A DNA stretch of 64,000 bases from assembly GCF_001434705.1 (NCBI RefSeq), contig NZ_AZDJ01000022.1:62001-126000 (forward strand). The letters run 5' to 3'. A program made the translations under genes and the position numbers. Below the pieces are notes generated by a model. That model made no database searches. It was not told the origin of the DNA and saw only the letters and a program-made list of their open reading frames with translations. Below, piece after piece: positions 26,106 through 36,338 of this stretch. Every line of letters begins with the position of its first letter. The stretch's first letter is position 1. This DNA is from Lacticaseibacillus nasuensis JCM 17158 (lineage in GTDB: Bacteria; Bacillota; Bacilli; Lactobacillales; Lactobacillaceae).

Positions 26106-27167
26106 TTGAAAGTCACTTTCAAAGACGTCCGCCTGTCCTACGATGGCAAGACGGATACGCTTAAGCAGTTGAACTTTACCATTCCCGATGGGGCCTTAGT
26201 GTCCTTGTTGGGGCCAAGCGGCGGTGGAAAAACCACGACGTTGAACCTAATTTCGGGGCTGTTGCCGGCCACCAGCGGCCAGATTTTTTTCGGTGACACC
26301 GACGTCACCAAGCAAGACGCGCTGCAACGCAAGGTCGGCATGGTGTTTCAAAACTACGCGTTGTATCCGCACCTCAGCGTCCGCGACAACATCGCCTTTC
26401 CGTTGAAGATGCAACACGTCGCCAAGGCCGAGCGCTACCAAAAGGCCGAAGAACTCGCCAAGCTGGTGCACGTCGACGACCAGCTGAACAAGAAGCCCGG
26501 CGAGTTGTCCGGCGGCCAGCAACAGCGCGTAGCCATCGCCCGGGCGCTGGCCAAGTCGCCGTCGTTATTGCTGTTAGATGAGCCGCTGAGTAACCTCGAT
26601 GCGCGCCTGCGCATCGAAATGCGCGAGGAGATTCGCCGCATTCAACGCGAGACTGGCGTGACGACCATTTTCGTCACCCATGATCAAGACGAGGCGCTCC
26701 ACATTTCCGACGCGATCATGGTGCTCAACGACGGCCGGATTCAGCAGTTCTCTACGCCAACGCAGCTGTACGACCGGCCGGAGAACCTGTTTGTGGCCAA
26801 GTTCATCGGCGAGCCGGTGATCAACACCTTGCCTGCCGAGAAGCTGGCCGCAGATTTAACCAACCACATCGATGGCGACATTCTGGTGCGGGCGGAAACC
26901 GCCGGCATTCGCTCCGAGGCCATCGTGCCTAACGACTATGGCCAAGGCGTCTTGACGCAGATCCACGCCAGCCTGCACCAGGCCCAGAAATACGGGCGCG
27001 AGGCCACGGCGACGCTGGATTATCAAGGCGAAACGCTGCTGTCCACGGAACTGGCCGGCTTGCCGCGCGACCAAAGTGAAGGCGACTTCTTCTTGACGCG
27101 CGCCGGGTTTTTCCTGTTCGACAACCGCGGGGAATTGATCTATGGCGGTGATGCCGATGATCAATGA
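26106..27167 (+). CDS. ugpC: ABC importer ATPase, UgpC/MsmK type
   Basis: 353 residues from a TTG start at 26106, supported by AAGGAG seven bases before it. Walker A GPSGGGKTT, signature LSGGQQQR, Walker B LLLDEPLSNLDA and switch THDQDEA are complete. Residues from ~240 form the TOBE-type regulatory end. It energises uptake by the two permeases that follow. UgpC-type ATPases serve glycerol-3-phosphate, glycerophosphodiester or sugar importers; the symbol reflects similarity, not a tested substrate. The next gene starts 26 bases before its stop. Confidence 0.9.
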   Translation: MKVTFKDVRLSYDGKTDTLKQLNFTIPDGALVSLLGPSGGGKTTTLNLISGLLPATSGQIFFGDTDVTKQDALQRKVGMVFQNYALYPHLSVRDNIAFPLKMQHVAKAERYQKAEELAKLVHVDDQLNKKPGELSGGQQQRVAIARALAKSPSLLLLDEPLSNLDARLRIEMREEIRRIQRETGVTTIFVTHDQDEALHISDAIMVLNDGRIQQFSTPTQLYDRPENLFVAKFIGEPVINTLPAEKLAADLTNHIDGDILVRAETAGIRSEAIVPNDYGQGVLTQIHASLHQAQKYGREATATLDYQGETLLSTELAGLPRDQSEGDFFLTRAGFFLFDNRGELIYGGDADDQ

Positions 27168-28050
27168 GAAACCGACGCTGAAATCGACCGGTAAGGCCTT
27201 GTTGTACCTCCTGCCGATGCTGGTGATCACCATCACCTTTAGCATCTACCCCATCATCAATTCATTGCTGATGAGTTTCTACAAGGACTACAACTTCTAC
27301 ACCGACAAGGTCGGCTCCTGGGGACTGGATAACTTCGTCTACTTGTGGAACGATCCGGACTTTCACCTGGCCGTGCGCAACACCTTGATCTTCGTGGCCG
27401 GCGTCGTGCCGATCACGGTGGTGTTGTCGCTCATCATCGCCTTGCTCTTGAACCAAACCAAGTGGGTGTCCGGGCTGTTTCGCACCGTGTACTTCTTGCC
27501 GTTTGTCACCAGCACCGTCGCCATCGCGATGGTGTGGAACTGGATCTACCAACCCGATTACGGGCTGATGAACTACTTCTTGGGCTTGGTCGGCGTGCAC
27601 CCCATCGACTGGCTCAACGATCCGCATTACTCGCTGTTGGCCTTGATCATCATGACCATCTGGAAGGACCTGGGCTTCAACATAATTTTATTCCTGGTGG
27701 GGCTGAACAATATCGATGCCGGTTATTACCGTGCCGCGGAAATTGACGGCGCCAACGCCTGGCAGCGCTTCTGGAACGTCACCATTCCGATGATTTCGCC
27801 CATCACCTTTCTGGTGTCGGTCAACGGCGTCATCGGTAGCTTCAAGGTCTTCGATCAGATCTTCGCGCTGTTTCAAGGCAAGCCCGGCCCCGGCAAGGCC
27901 GACCTCACCATCGTGTATTACTTGTATGAGAAGTTCTATACCGAATACAAGTATCCGATTGCCGCGGCCAGCGGCGTCGTGTTGTTTGGGTTGATCCTAC
28001 TCGTCACGCTCGTGCAATTGTGGTACTCCCGCAAGCACGTGCACTACTAG
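27142..28050 (+). CDS. ugpA: ABC importer permease, UgpA-like
   Basis: 302 residues, six predicted membrane helices. The EAA loop that contacts the ATPase reads YYRAAEIDGANAWQRFWNV. ATG 27142 has GGGGAA upstream; an internal ATG four codons later is possible. With the next gene it forms the membrane channel of a carbohydrate-uptake-1 type importer. Confidence 0.9.
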   Translation: MAVMPMINEKPTLKSTGKALLYLLPMLVITITFSIYPIINSLLMSFYKDYNFYTDKVGSWGLDNFVYLWNDPDFHLAVRNTLIFVAGVVPITVVLSLIIALLLNQTKWVSGLFRTVYFLPFVTSTVAIAMVWNWIYQPDYGLMNYFLGLVGVHPIDWLNDPHYSLLALIIMTIWKDLGFNIILFLVGLNNIDAGYYRAAEIDGANAWQRFWNVTIPMISPITFLVSVNGVIGSFKVFDQIFALFQGKPGPGKADLTIVYYLYEKFYTEYKYPIAAASGVVLFGLILLVTLVQLWYSRKHVHY

Positions 28051-28060
28051 GAGGTGCGTG

Positions 28061-28882
28061 ATGGCAAAACGACTTTCGCGTGTCCTCCTCTATCTCATCG
28101 TCATCCTCGGTGGGATTACCATGCTGATGCCATTCTTATGGATGGTGTCGACCTCGCTGAAGACGGCGCCGGAAACCATCAAGGTGCCGCCACTGTGGAT
28201 CCCCAAGGTGTTCCAATGGGGCAACTACGCCAAGGCCTTTGACGCCGCGCCGTTTGCGCGCTACTTCGTGAACTCGGTGATCGTCACGGTGGCCACCACC
28301 GTCGGCCAGCTATTCACCAGCATCCTGGCGGCGTTTGCCTTTGCCCGCCTGCAATTTTACGGGAAGAATCTGCTGTTCCTGATTTTCCTGGGGACCATGA
28401 TGATTCCTGGCGAAATGCTGATCATCCCCAACTTCGTCACCTTGTCGAAGCTGTCGCTGATCGATACATACGGGGCCTTGATCATTCCTTGGTTGGCGAG
28501 CTTCTTCACCGTGTTCACCTTACGTCAAACCTTCCAGTCCACGCCGGACCAGATTTATTACGCCGCCAAAATCGACGGGGCCAGCGACTGGAAGTACCTG
28601 TGGACCGTGCTCGTGCCGATGAGCAAGTCCACCATCACCGCGGTCACGGTGCTTCAGGTCATCGGCTCCTGGAACGCCTTCATGTGGCCGTTGATCGTCA
28701 CCAACTCTGAAACCATGCGCACCCTGCCGGTGGGGCTCCAAGCCTTCACCACCGACGCGGGGACGCAGTATCAACTGTTGATGGCGGCCTCCACGTTTGT
28801 GATCTTGCCGATGGTCATTGTCTATATCTTTTTACAAAAGTACATTATTGCTGGTATTTCTAAAGCTGGGTTGAAAGGATGA
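28061..28882 (+). CDS. ugpE: ABC importer permease, UgpE-like
   Basis: 273 residues from ATG 28061 (AGGAGGT at correct spacing; a GTG one codon earlier is too close). Six membrane helices; EAA loop IYYAAKIDGASDWKYLWTV. Partner of the preceding permease. Its stop overlaps the in-frame upstream ATG of the binding-protein gene. Confidence 0.9.
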   Translation: MAKRLSRVLLYLIVILGGITMLMPFLWMVSTSLKTAPETIKVPPLWIPKVFQWGNYAKAFDAAPFARYFVNSVIVTVATTVGQLFTSILAAFAFARLQFYGKNLLFLIFLGTMMIPGEMLIIPNFVTLSKLSLIDTYGALIIPWLASFFTVFTLRQTFQSTPDQIYYAAKIDGASDWKYLWTVLVPMSKSTITAVTVLQVIGSWNAFMWPLIVTNSETMRTLPVGLQAFTTDAGTQYQLLMAASTFVILPMVIVYIFLQKYIIAGISKAGLKG

Positions 28883-28890
28883 AAAATCTC

Positions 28891-30180
28891 ATGAATAAAC
28901 ACTGGGGTAAATCTCTGTTGGCAATCGGGGCCGCGGCGGTCATGGCCATCACGCTGGCCGCGTGTGGTAGCTCGAGCAAGTCGGGCGCCAACCAAAAGGT
29001 GCAAATCACCTTCTGGCATGGCATGAACGGCGTCTACAACAAGGCGCTGCAAGGCATCATCACCGATTTCAACAAGTCCCAAGATAAATACGTCGTCAAG
29101 GGCACCGCGCAAGGCAACTACACCGCCTTGCAGCAAAAGATCATGGCCGCGGCGAAGTCCAAGAAGCTGCCGACCATTGCGCAAACCACTTACACCACCG
29201 TGCCGGATTACGTCAATCAGGGCTTCATCACCCCGCTTGATCCCTACATGTTAAAGGGCAGCGATAAGCTGACCAGCGCCGACAAGTCGGACATTTATTC
29301 GACCTTCCTGACCAGCTCCAAGTATGATGGCAAGTATTACTCGATGCCATTTTCCAAGTCCGTGCGAATCATGTTCTACAACAAGGACCTGATGCAAAAG
29401 CTCGGCGTCAAAACCATCCCGACTTCTTGGGAGGACATGGCCAAGCTTGGCAAGCAGCTCAAGAGCAAGGGCGTGGCTGTCGTCGGCTTCGACCAAAGCT
29501 TCGACATGGAGCTCGATGGCTTGATTCACCAAGCCGGCACCAGCATCGTCACCAAGAACCTCAAGGTCAATGCCGACTCCAAGAAGGTCCTGACCGCCAC
29601 CCACGTGATTTGGGACATGATTCATAACGGCGAGGCCAAAACCGCCGGCTCTGACTTCTACGGCGACCGCAACTTCACCAGCGGCAAGACGCTGTTTTAC
29701 ATCGGTTCCTCGGCTGGCGTCTCCAGCATGAAGGCCAACGCGCCGAAGAGCCTCAACTGGGCCACCACCCCGCTCCCAAGTTACCTTGGGCAAAAAGGCA
29801 CCGAGCTGGCCGGCAACGATATCGTGATGTTCAAGTCCGCCTCGACCGAGCAGCAAAAAGGCGCCTGGGCCTTCATGAAGTTCCTCACCAGCAAGAAGGA
29901 AACCACCAAGTGGGCGGAAAAGACGGGTTATGTGCCGCTGCGCAAGTCCGCGGTCACCTCTAGCTCCTACCAGGCTTACCTGAAGCAGGACCCAACCGCT
30001 AAGGCCGCCGTCGATTCCCTGGACTTCGGCTTCCAGGCGATTGCCTTTAAGGGCTTCACCGAATACCGCACCGACGTGTTGAACGCCGTCGACGCGATGC
30101 TCACCAAGAAGCAAACGCCGGAAAAGGCGATGGGCGATTTACAAACCAGTGTTGAGAAAATCATCCAAGAAAATAAGTAG
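28891..30180 (+). CDS. ugpB: Extracellular solute-binding lipoprotein, UgpB-like
   Basis: 429 residues from ATG 28891, chosen because AAAGGA lies ten bases before it; the ATG at 28879 directly abuts that site. Lipobox LAAC with Cys at residue 25, followed by GSSSKSG linker. The rest is a cluster D/family 1 binding protein (QITFWHGMNGVYNKALQGI at the N-terminus, as in UgpB). It captures the substrate outside the membrane. Gene order ATPase-permease-permease-binding protein and UgpB-like start suggest glycerophosphodiester or sugar uptake. Confidence 0.9.
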   Translation: MNKHWGKSLLAIGAAAVMAITLAACGSSSKSGANQKVQITFWHGMNGVYNKALQGIITDFNKSQDKYVVKGTAQGNYTALQQKIMAAAKSKKLPTIAQTTYTTVPDYVNQGFITPLDPYMLKGSDKLTSADKSDIYSTFLTSSKYDGKYYSMPFSKSVRIMFYNKDLMQKLGVKTIPTSWEDMAKLGKQLKSKGVAVVGFDQSFDMELDGLIHQAGTSIVTKNLKVNADSKKVLTATHVIWDMIHNGEAKTAGSDFYGDRNFTSGKTLFYIGSSAGVSSMKANAPKSLNWATTPLPSYLGQKGTELAGNDIVMFKSASTEQQKGAWAFMKFLTSKKETTKWAEKTGYVPLRKSAVTSSSYQAYLKQDPTAKAAVDSLDFGFQAIAFKGFTEYRTDVLNAVDAMLTKKQTPEKAMGDLQTSVEKIIQENK

Positions 30181-30188
30181 TGTATACT

Positions 30189-30219
30189 ATAGGGTTCAGC
30201 GTCGCTGGACCCTATTTTT
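30189..30219 (+). terminator. Rho-independent terminator after ugpB
   Basis: Twelve pairs, ATAGGGTTCAGC with GCTGGACCCTAT (one G-T), loop GTC, followed by a T-run. It closes the importer operon nine bases after the stop. Confidence 0.92.
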
Positions 30220-30238
30220 GTGACGAAAGGATGCACAC

Positions 30239-31474
30239 ATGACCAGTTTACGGTTTTTAAACGGCTTAACCACCATCGGCGGCAACATCGTCGAGTTCAC
30301 GCAAGGCTCGTCGCGCGTCATCATGGACTTCGGCGTCGCCGCGGACCTTACCGGTGAAACCACCGAGAGCGCCATCGCCGCCGGCAAGCTCCCGAACCTG
30401 CCGGACTTGTTCGGCGACGCGCCGGATGCGTTCGCCCACGAAGCGATTTTCATCTCGCATTTGCACATCGATCACATGGGCGCATTGCAGTATTTACAGC
30501 GCGACATCCCCATTTACCTGAGTGAACCCAGCTACCGGTTATACCAGACGCTGATTCGCCTGGGTATCGAGCCGCCGGTGGCCAACCTCCACCCCCTGGC
30601 CTTCGAAACGCCGCTCACCATCGGCAGCTTCACCGTCACCTGCTTTGCCTCCGATCATGACGAACCAGGCGCCATGGCGCTGTTAGTCGACGACGGCGAG
30701 CACCGCTATGCGCACTCCGGCGACGTGCGGCTCAACGGCCCGCACCGCGCGCGCGTCGAGCATTGGGCACAGGTCATGCACGCAGCCAAGGTCAACGTCT
30801 TGATGCTGGAAGGCACGACGTTTAGTTTTGACACCGACGCGCCGGTAGAAGACGCGGCCCACCCCAGTGCGCCGCTGACCGAGGCCAGCCTCGCGGAAGC
30901 GTTGTGCGCCCACCTGCGGGCGGCTTTGCAGCTGGTAGTGATCAATCCCTACCAGCGCAACTACGAGCGCCTCGCCACGATTCAAGCCGTCGCCGCCGAG
31001 TGCGGCCGGACGATGGTGTGGGAGCCGCAAGACGCGGAGATTTTACACACCATGACCGGAGTGACGCCGGCCGCCGTGATTGGCGACACGGTGAGTCTGG
31101 CCGAGGTGGCCGCGCACCCCGAGGCGTATTTAATGGAAACGACCTTCGCGCACCGCCAGTGGCTGGCGCAGCTGCCCGTTTCAGAATACCTGCACAGCAA
31201 CGGCGAGCCGCTGGGCGATTACGATCCGCGCTTTGCCGAGCTGCAGGATTGGCTGGCGGCGCAAGGCATTCCGCTGACGTTTTTGAACTGCACGGGCCAC
31301 GCCACCAAGGCCGACTTAATCACCTTGGCCAATTGGATCGCCCCGCAAACCATCGTGCCGTGGCACTCGTTTAAGCCGGAGGCCGAAGCGGCCGCGCTCG
31401 ACGCCGCCACCAACGCGGCCATCGTCTTGCCGGAGCGCGACTTGTACTACGACTTCTTCCCGGAGCCGGAATAA
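30239..31474 (+). CDS. MBL-fold hydrolase with beta-CASP-like layout
   Basis: 411 residues; ATG 30239 after AAAGGA. Metal-binding HLHIDHMG is the HxHxDH motif; further ligands are the His in FASDHDEPG and HSGDVRL. Near the C-terminus TGHATKADLITLANWIAPQTIVPWHS matches the beta-CASP pattern of RNase J-like nucleases. Shorter than RNase J (~550) and without its C-terminal domain. It may be an RNA or DNA exonuclease; substrate uncertain. Confidence 0.8.
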   Translation: MTSLRFLNGLTTIGGNIVEFTQGSSRVIMDFGVAADLTGETTESAIAAGKLPNLPDLFGDAPDAFAHEAIFISHLHIDHMGALQYLQRDIPIYLSEPSYRLYQTLIRLGIEPPVANLHPLAFETPLTIGSFTVTCFASDHDEPGAMALLVDDGEHRYAHSGDVRLNGPHRARVEHWAQVMHAAKVNVLMLEGTTFSFDTDAPVEDAAHPSAPLTEASLAEALCAHLRAALQLVVINPYQRNYERLATIQAVAAECGRTMVWEPQDAEILHTMTGVTPAAVIGDTVSLAEVAAHPEAYLMETTFAHRQWLAQLPVSEYLHSNGEPLGDYDPRFAELQDWLAAQGIPLTFLNCTGHATKADLITLANWIAPQTIVPWHSFKPEAEAAALDAATNAAIVLPERDLYYDFFPEPE

Positions 31475-31480
31475 CGTAAA

Positions 31481-31512
31481 AATAGTGCGGCCCGCGGGCC
31501 GCACTATTTATT
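31481..31512. terminator. Bidirectional Rho-independent terminator
   Basis: 13-bp stem AATAGTGCGGCCC with GGGCCGCACTATT, 2-base loop GC. The T-run is better on the minus strand, so it mainly serves the MATE gene and secondarily the MBL gene. Confidence 0.88.
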
Positions 31513-32873
31513 TAGATCAGATGATGCGCATACCATTTCTTGCCCTTGAAGCGCCACAGGAAGATCCCGCCGCGCAGCGCCCATTCCAGCACCATGATGA
31601 AGGCGATGCCGGTCAGGCCGTAGCCGAGGCGGACGCCAAAGACATAGGCGCCCACCACCCGGAACAGCCACATGCAGCCGAGGCTGACAATCGTGGTAAA
31701 CTTGCCGTCGCCGGCCGCCCGCAACGCCGCCGGTAAAATAAAGCTCGCGCTCCACACCAAGGTGTGCATCACGGCAAAAATCAGGTACACCTGCAGGATA
31801 TTCGGGACGATGGCCGCCGCTGGGCTGAACAGCTGAATCCCCCAGCGGAAGGTCAGGCACAAGGTGACGTCGACGAGAATGAAGGCCGCCACCCCGAGGC
31901 CGAGAAACGACTTGGTGATCTTGCGCGCGTCCTTGACGTTGTGGCGGCCCATGCTTTGGCCGACCAGCGGCACCAGCGCGTTTTCCAAGGCGCTGGGAAT
32001 GATTTCCGACAGGCTGGTCCAGGACCCGGCGATGGCGTTGGTGACGATGACGCTGGTGCCGAGGCTGACGATCATCATTTGGATGATGATCTTGCCGCCG
32101 TTGAAAAACGCGGACTCCGCGGCGAAGGGAATCGACACGGCGATGACCTTGCGAATCATGGCGAAATCCGGCCGACGCACTTGCCGCCAGTGCAGGTTAA
32201 ACGCATCGCGCTGGCGCATCAACATCAACCCGGCCAGCCCCGCGGCGATCCAGCGCGAGAGGTTCAACGACAAGATCATGCCGGCGATGCCGCGGTGCAG
32301 CCAGGTGATAAACACCAGGTTCAACACCAGGTAAATGCCGTTCATCATCAGCGACAACTGCAGCGAGTTTTTCGTCCGGCCGACGCCGCGCAGGCAGCCA
32401 TTGGTCGCCTGCACCATCGCCTCAAACGGGTAACTGGCCAGCACCCCCAGCAGGTACAAGCGGGCGTTAGCCATGACCGCCGGCTCTGCGGTGCCAAACA
32501 GCGCGTCCAACAGCGCGTTGTGCAAGCCGCCAAACACCAAGGCCAACCCCGCCGCCAGCAAAATGGCACCGTACAACGCCCCGTTGACCACCTTGCCCAG
32601 CATTTTCAAATCGGCGTGGCCGAAGTATTGCGCGATCAACACGGTGCCGCCAAGGCCGATGGCGACGAAAATCTGCACCAGGAAGATGTTCACGCTGCCG
32701 ACCATGTTCACGGCCGAAATCGCGGACTCCCCGCTGGCGGAAATCATCGCGGTATTCAGAAAGTTAAAGCTCACCAGGAAAAACTGGTCGGCCACCACCG
32801 GGCCCAACAGCGCGAAAACAAAGTGGTAATCGAAATCTTCGGCGGAGAAGTACCGCGTGAGGAACTTTTGCAT
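31512..32873 (-). CDS. MATE-family multidrug/cation exporter
   Basis: 453 residues from ATG 32873 (AAAGGG eight bases before it). Twelve membrane helices in two six-helix halves; features such as VADQFFLVSFNFLNTAMIS and GTSVIVTNAIAGSWTSLSEII place it in the NorM/DinF-like MATE group. Such proteins expel cationic drugs or metabolites in exchange for Na+ or H+. Single gene, no obvious link to neighbours. Confidence 0.88.
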   Translation of the reverse strand: MQKFLTRYFSAEDFDYHFVFALLGPVVADQFFLVSFNFLNTAMISASGESAISAVNMVGSVNIFLVQIFVAIGLGGTVLIAQYFGHADLKMLGKVVNGALYGAILLAAGLALVFGGLHNALLDALFGTAEPAVMANARLYLLGVLASYPFEAMVQATNGCLRGVGRTKNSLQLSLMMNGIYLVLNLVFITWLHRGIAGMILSLNLSRWIAAGLAGLMLMRQRDAFNLHWRQVRRPDFAMIRKVIAVSIPFAAESAFFNGGKIIIQMMIVSLGTSVIVTNAIAGSWTSLSEIIPSALENALVPLVGQSMGRHNVKDARKITKSFLGLGVAAFILVDVTLCLTFRWGIQLFSPAAAIVPNILQVYLIFAVMHTLVWSASFILPAALRAAGDGKFTTIVSLGCMWLFRVVGAYVFGVRLGYGLTGIAFIMVLEWALRGGIFLWRFKGKKWYAHHLI

Positions 32874-32978
32874 GCGTGCCACCCTTTCTATTCGAGTAGT
32901 CTAGCACTTTCCGCCGGCGCGAGGGGCGGCAAAGTCGGAAACCGACACCAATTCACAGAAAAACCGCTCCTGAACGAG

Positions 32979-33452
32979 TCAGTAGCGGTCCTTCAAGGCG
33001 CGTTGGATGTCGCGCTGTTGATCCTTGCGCTTCAACGTTTCGCGTTTGTCGTAATTCTTTTTCCCTTCGGCCACGCCGATGAGCACCTTGGCGTAGCCGT
33101 GCTTGAGGTACATGCGCAGCGGCACGATGGTGTGGCCCTGCTGCATGGCGGCGGCCAGGAGCTTCTTGATTTCTCGCTTGTGCAACAAGAGCTTGCGGTT
33201 GCGCAGCGGGTCTTCGTTGAACTGGTTGCCTTCCTTGTACGGGCTGATGTGAACATTTTCCAGCCAGGCCTCGTTGTTGCGCACCCGGGCGAACCCGTCG
33301 CGCAGCGTGACCTTGCCGGCGCGCACGGATTTGATCTCGGTGCCGGTCAAGGCGATGCCCGCCTCGTAGGTCTCGAGAATATTATAGTCGTGGCGGGCCT
33401 TCTTGTTTTGGGCCAACAGATTGTCCGCCTTGGGCTGGTGCTTCTTGCCCAT
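32979..33452 (-). CDS. smpB: SsrA-binding protein
   Basis: 157 residues; GGAGGG upstream. N-terminus [25 protein letters not shown], the central [17 protein letters not shown] and NVHISPY, and the basic C-terminal tail ([20 protein letters not shown]) are canonical. SmpB brings tmRNA to stalled ribosomes. It follows rnr by 11 bases, matching its partnership with RNase R in trans-translation. No tmRNA gene is seen in the window. Confidence 0.97.
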   Translation of the reverse strand: MGKKHQPKADNLLAQNKKARHDYNILETYEAGIALTGTEIKSVRAGKVTLRDGFARVRNNEAWLENVHISPYKEGNQFNEDPLRNRKLLLHKREIKKLLAAAMQQGHTIVPLRMYLKHGYAKVLIGVAEGKKNYDKRETLKRKDQQRDIQRALKDRY

Positions 33453-33463
33453 GCGCGTCCCTC

Positions 33464-35869
33464 CTAACGCCCCTTGCGCTGCCCGGGTTGCTTGACCCGG
33501 GTGCCGATGGTGAACGCGTGCTTGGCGTTGCCACCGCGCTTAGGGTCTTTTTTGTCTTCGCGGGGCTGCCGCTCTGGGCGGCCGCCGCGATTGCCGCGGT
33601 TGCCGCTCGGCTTGCCGCTGGTTTTACCGCCGTTGCCGCGGGCGTGATCGTCGCGCCGCGGTGCGCGTTTCGGCGCCGTCACCTGGATGTCACTCACCGG
33701 CGTATCGGCGCTTGGTATCAGGGAAAAATCGACTTGGCGCTGCTCGATGTCGACGTTTTCCAGCTTGACGCGCACCGGCTGGCCGATGCGGAACATGTGA
33801 TGCGTCCGCTCGCCGATCAAGGCCATTTGGCTTTCGACGAATTGGTAGTAGTCGTCGGTCATGCGCGTGATGTGCACGAGGCCTTCGACTGTGTTCGGCA
33901 AGGCGACAAACATGCCAAAGCCGGCCACGCCGCTGACCACGGCGTCGAATTCCTCACCGACCTTGTCGGCCATAAATTCGGCCTTCTTCAAGTCATCGAC
34001 CGCGCGCTCGGCGTCGACGCTGTGCCGTTCACGCGTCGAGGTTTGCACGGCAATGTCTGGCAGTTTTTCCCGCCAGCTGGCTTGCAGGTCGTCGCCGGTG
34101 CCCTTGGTCGCATAATCGCGGATCAAGCGGTGCACGATGAGATCCGGGTAGCGGCGAATCGGGCTGGTGAAGTGGGTGTAATACTGGGCGGCGATGCCGA
34201 AGTGGCCAAGCGGGTCCTCGGAGTAATGCGCCTGCTTGAGGCTGCGCAGCATCTTGACGTTGACCATCATTTCTTCCGGCGTGCCGGCGACTTGCGTGTT
34301 GACGTCTTGCAACATCTTCGGCGTCACCGTGCCCTTGTGAATCGGTACGTGAATGCCAAAGGTCGCGAGAAAATCGATGAATTCCTTGATGCGGTCGGCA
34401 TCCGGCGTTTCGTGCACCCGGTACAGGAACGGCAGGTGCAACTTGTTGTAGTGCTCGGCGACGGTTTCGTTGGCCTGCAGCATGAAGCTTTCAATCATGC
34501 GCTCGGACAAACCGCGGTCGCGCAACACGATGTCGGTTGGGTGGCCCTGGTCGTCGACGATGATCTTGGCTTCGTTTTCCTCGAAGTCGATGGCGCCGCG
34601 GGCGTGGCGCATCTTGTAGAGAATCTCGTGGAGCTGGCCCATGAGTTCAAGCATCGGCACCAAGTCGCCATATTCGGCGATGGCCGCCGGGTCGTGATCC
34701 GTCAACACGGCGTTGACCTTGTTGTAGGTCAGGCGTCCATGCGAACGAATGATACTTTGGTAAATCTCGTGCTTCACGACATGGCCTTGCGGGTCGATTT
34801 CCATATCGCAGGACATCGCCAGGCGATCGACGTCGGGGTTCAAAGAGCAAATCCCGTTACTCAACCGAAACGGTAGCATCGGAATGACGCGGTCGACCAA
34901 ATAAGTACTGGTGCCGCGGTCGTAGGTTTCCTTATCTAGCGGCGAGCCTTCCGTGACGTAATAGGACACGTCGGCGATGTGGACGCCGAGGTGGTAGTTC
35001 CCGTTAGGCAATTGCCAGGCGACCACGGCATCGTCGAAGTCCTTACTGTCGTCGCCGTCGATGGTGACAACGGGTTGGTCGGTGATGTCGCGGCGGCCGA
35101 CGCGATCCGCGTCGGTGACGTGATCGGGAATTGCGTTGGCCTGGGCCATCGCGTCCTCGGGATACTCGACGTGAATGTCGTTGGCGTAAACCAGGGATAA
35201 CACGTCGACGCCTGGCGTGTTTTTATTCCCGAGGTTTTCGCTGATGATGCCGCGCATCGCCTTGGGGTGCTTGGCGTCAGGGTACTCGGTGATCATCACC
35301 GTCAACATGTCGCCGAGTTCGGGCATGCTGCCGGTGTCCTTGACGAAGACCGGATAACCCTTGAGTTTCTTCTCATGGCTGGTGACCACGCCAATGAAGC
35401 CGGTGCGGTCGCGCTCGCCGTCAGACAACGGCGTGAACTCGCCGACCAGCTTGGTCAAGTGGCGCTCGGTGATTGCGGTGACCGCGCCTTCCGGGCCGCG
35501 GTCGCCGCTGCCGGGCCGCAAAATCGTCAGCTCGACGGTGTCGCCATCCAAGGCGAAATCCGTGTTGGGCGGGGCGATAAAGGCGTCGTTATCCTCGCCT
35601 TCAACGGAGACGAAGCCGAAGCCCTTTTCGTTGCCGCGGAACGTCCCCGTCATGGCTTGCGGCTTGCCGCCGAGCACATACAGGTCGTTGTCGCCTTGGT
35701 GGATCAGATTGTCGTGTTCCAGCCCGGCCAAGGCCTGAACCAGCACCTTAAAGTCGGCCGCAGCGGTGAGCTTAAGCGCGCGTTGCAGCGACTGAACGGA
35801 ATAATTAATTTTGGGGTTGCGCCGAAACGTGGCAAGCAACTCGTTACGCAAGTGGCCGACAGTGGTCAT
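33464..35869 (-). CDS. rnr: Ribonuclease R
   Basis: 801 residues from ATG 35869, since GAGGAAT is at proper distance for it and too close for the ATG two codons earlier. An N-terminal helix-turn-helix is followed by cold-shock domains ([19 protein letters not shown]), the RNB core with the metal-binding [16 protein letters not shown] region, and an S1 domain (~620-700). A long Arg/Gly/Lys-rich tail ends the protein. It degrades structured RNA 3'-5'. Middle gene of secG-rnr-smpB. Confidence 0.96.
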   Translation of the reverse strand: MTTVGHLRNELLATFRRNPKINYSVQSLQRALKLTAAADFKVLVQALAGLEHDNLIHQGDNDLYVLGGKPQAMTGTFRGNEKGFGFVSVEGEDNDAFIAPPNTDFALDGDTVELTILRPGSGDRGPEGAVTAITERHLTKLVGEFTPLSDGERDRTGFIGVVTSHEKKLKGYPVFVKDTGSMPELGDMLTVMITEYPDAKHPKAMRGIISENLGNKNTPGVDVLSLVYANDIHVEYPEDAMAQANAIPDHVTDADRVGRRDITDQPVVTIDGDDSKDFDDAVVAWQLPNGNYHLGVHIADVSYYVTEGSPLDKETYDRGTSTYLVDRVIPMLPFRLSNGICSLNPDVDRLAMSCDMEIDPQGHVVKHEIYQSIIRSHGRLTYNKVNAVLTDHDPAAIAEYGDLVPMLELMGQLHEILYKMRHARGAIDFEENEAKIIVDDQGHPTDIVLRDRGLSERMIESFMLQANETVAEHYNKLHLPFLYRVHETPDADRIKEFIDFLATFGIHVPIHKGTVTPKMLQDVNTQVAGTPEEMMVNVKMLRSLKQAHYSEDPLGHFGIAAQYYTHFTSPIRRYPDLIVHRLIRDYATKGTGDDLQASWREKLPDIAVQTSTRERHSVDAERAVDDLKKAEFMADKVGEEFDAVVSGVAGFGMFVALPNTVEGLVHITRMTDDYYQFVESQMALIGERTHHMFRIGQPVRVKLENVDIEQRQVDFSLIPSADTPVSDIQVTAPKRAPRRDDHARGNGGKTSGKPSGNRGNRGGRPERQPREDKKDPKRGGNAKHAFTIGTRVKQPGQRKGR

Positions 35870-35923
35870 ATACATTCCTCGTTTTCTTTAAATCGATGGC
35901 ATTTCCCGGGCAATGCCGGGATT

Positions 35924-35957
35924 GAAAAAATGGCCCCCGCACGCACGCGCAGGAGCC
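35924..35957 (-). terminator. Rho-independent terminator between secG and rnr
   Basis: GC-rich stem with several G-T pairs, 35932-35957, followed by ATTTTTTC on the minus strand. It lies just past the secG stop and probably only partly stops transcription before rnr. Confidence 0.65.
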
Positions 35958-35963
35958 GGGTCG

Positions 35964-36200
35964 TTAGTGGGATGAAAGGTAAACCAACGCAATCGCCAGA
36001 ATGAAAAACAGCGCCCCTAAGACGACGGTCACCTTTTCCATGAAGGCTTCAAAGCCCCGCGACTTTTGCTTGCCGAACAAGTCGGTAGCGCCGCCGGACA
36101 AGGCACTTAAGGCATCTTGTTGCTTTTGGGGTTGCATCAGCGTGGCAATCACGATCAGAATCGAATCGATGATTAAAAATGTCGTTAACAGACTTTGCAA
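35964..36200 (-). CDS. secG: Protein translocase subunit SecG
   Basis: 78 residues from a TTG at 36200; GAGGAGG lies eight bases before it, and this gives the normal SecG length (the longer frame to 36230 includes the ribosome site). Two membrane helices, about 2-22 and 55-76, flank the conserved loop ATLMQPQKQQDALSALSGGATDLFG. SecG assists SecYE in protein export. Confidence 0.94.
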   Translation of the reverse strand: MQSLLTTFLIIDSILIVIATLMQPQKQQDALSALSGGATDLFGKQKSRGFEAFMEKVTVVLGALFFILAIALVYLSSH

Positions 36201-36285
36201 AGTCGGTATCCTCCTCGACGAAAAACTCACTAGTAGTAGGTTATCACAATCGCCGGGCCGTGGCTAGTCCAGCCCCCAGCTTTGG

Positions 36286-36315
36286 TTGCGCTTCCACCCG
36301 CCGTGGCCTTACAAT
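36286..36315 (+). promoter_or_regulatory. Promoter of the RHH gene
   Basis: TTGCGC (36286-36291) and TACAAT (36310-36315), 18-base spacer, with the ATG 24 bases further on. Confidence 0.5.
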
Positions 36316-36338
36316 AGGGCCGAATGGAGGCGAGTGTC

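Noticed and set aside
31764-33467. 567-codon open frame on the plus strand
   Set aside because: It is antisense to the MATE and smpB genes, is very rich in His, Arg and Gln, and has no ribosome site; high G+C produces such frames.
33488-34876. 462-codon open frame on the plus strand
   Set aside because: Antisense to rnr, which has complete RNase R domains in the other strand.
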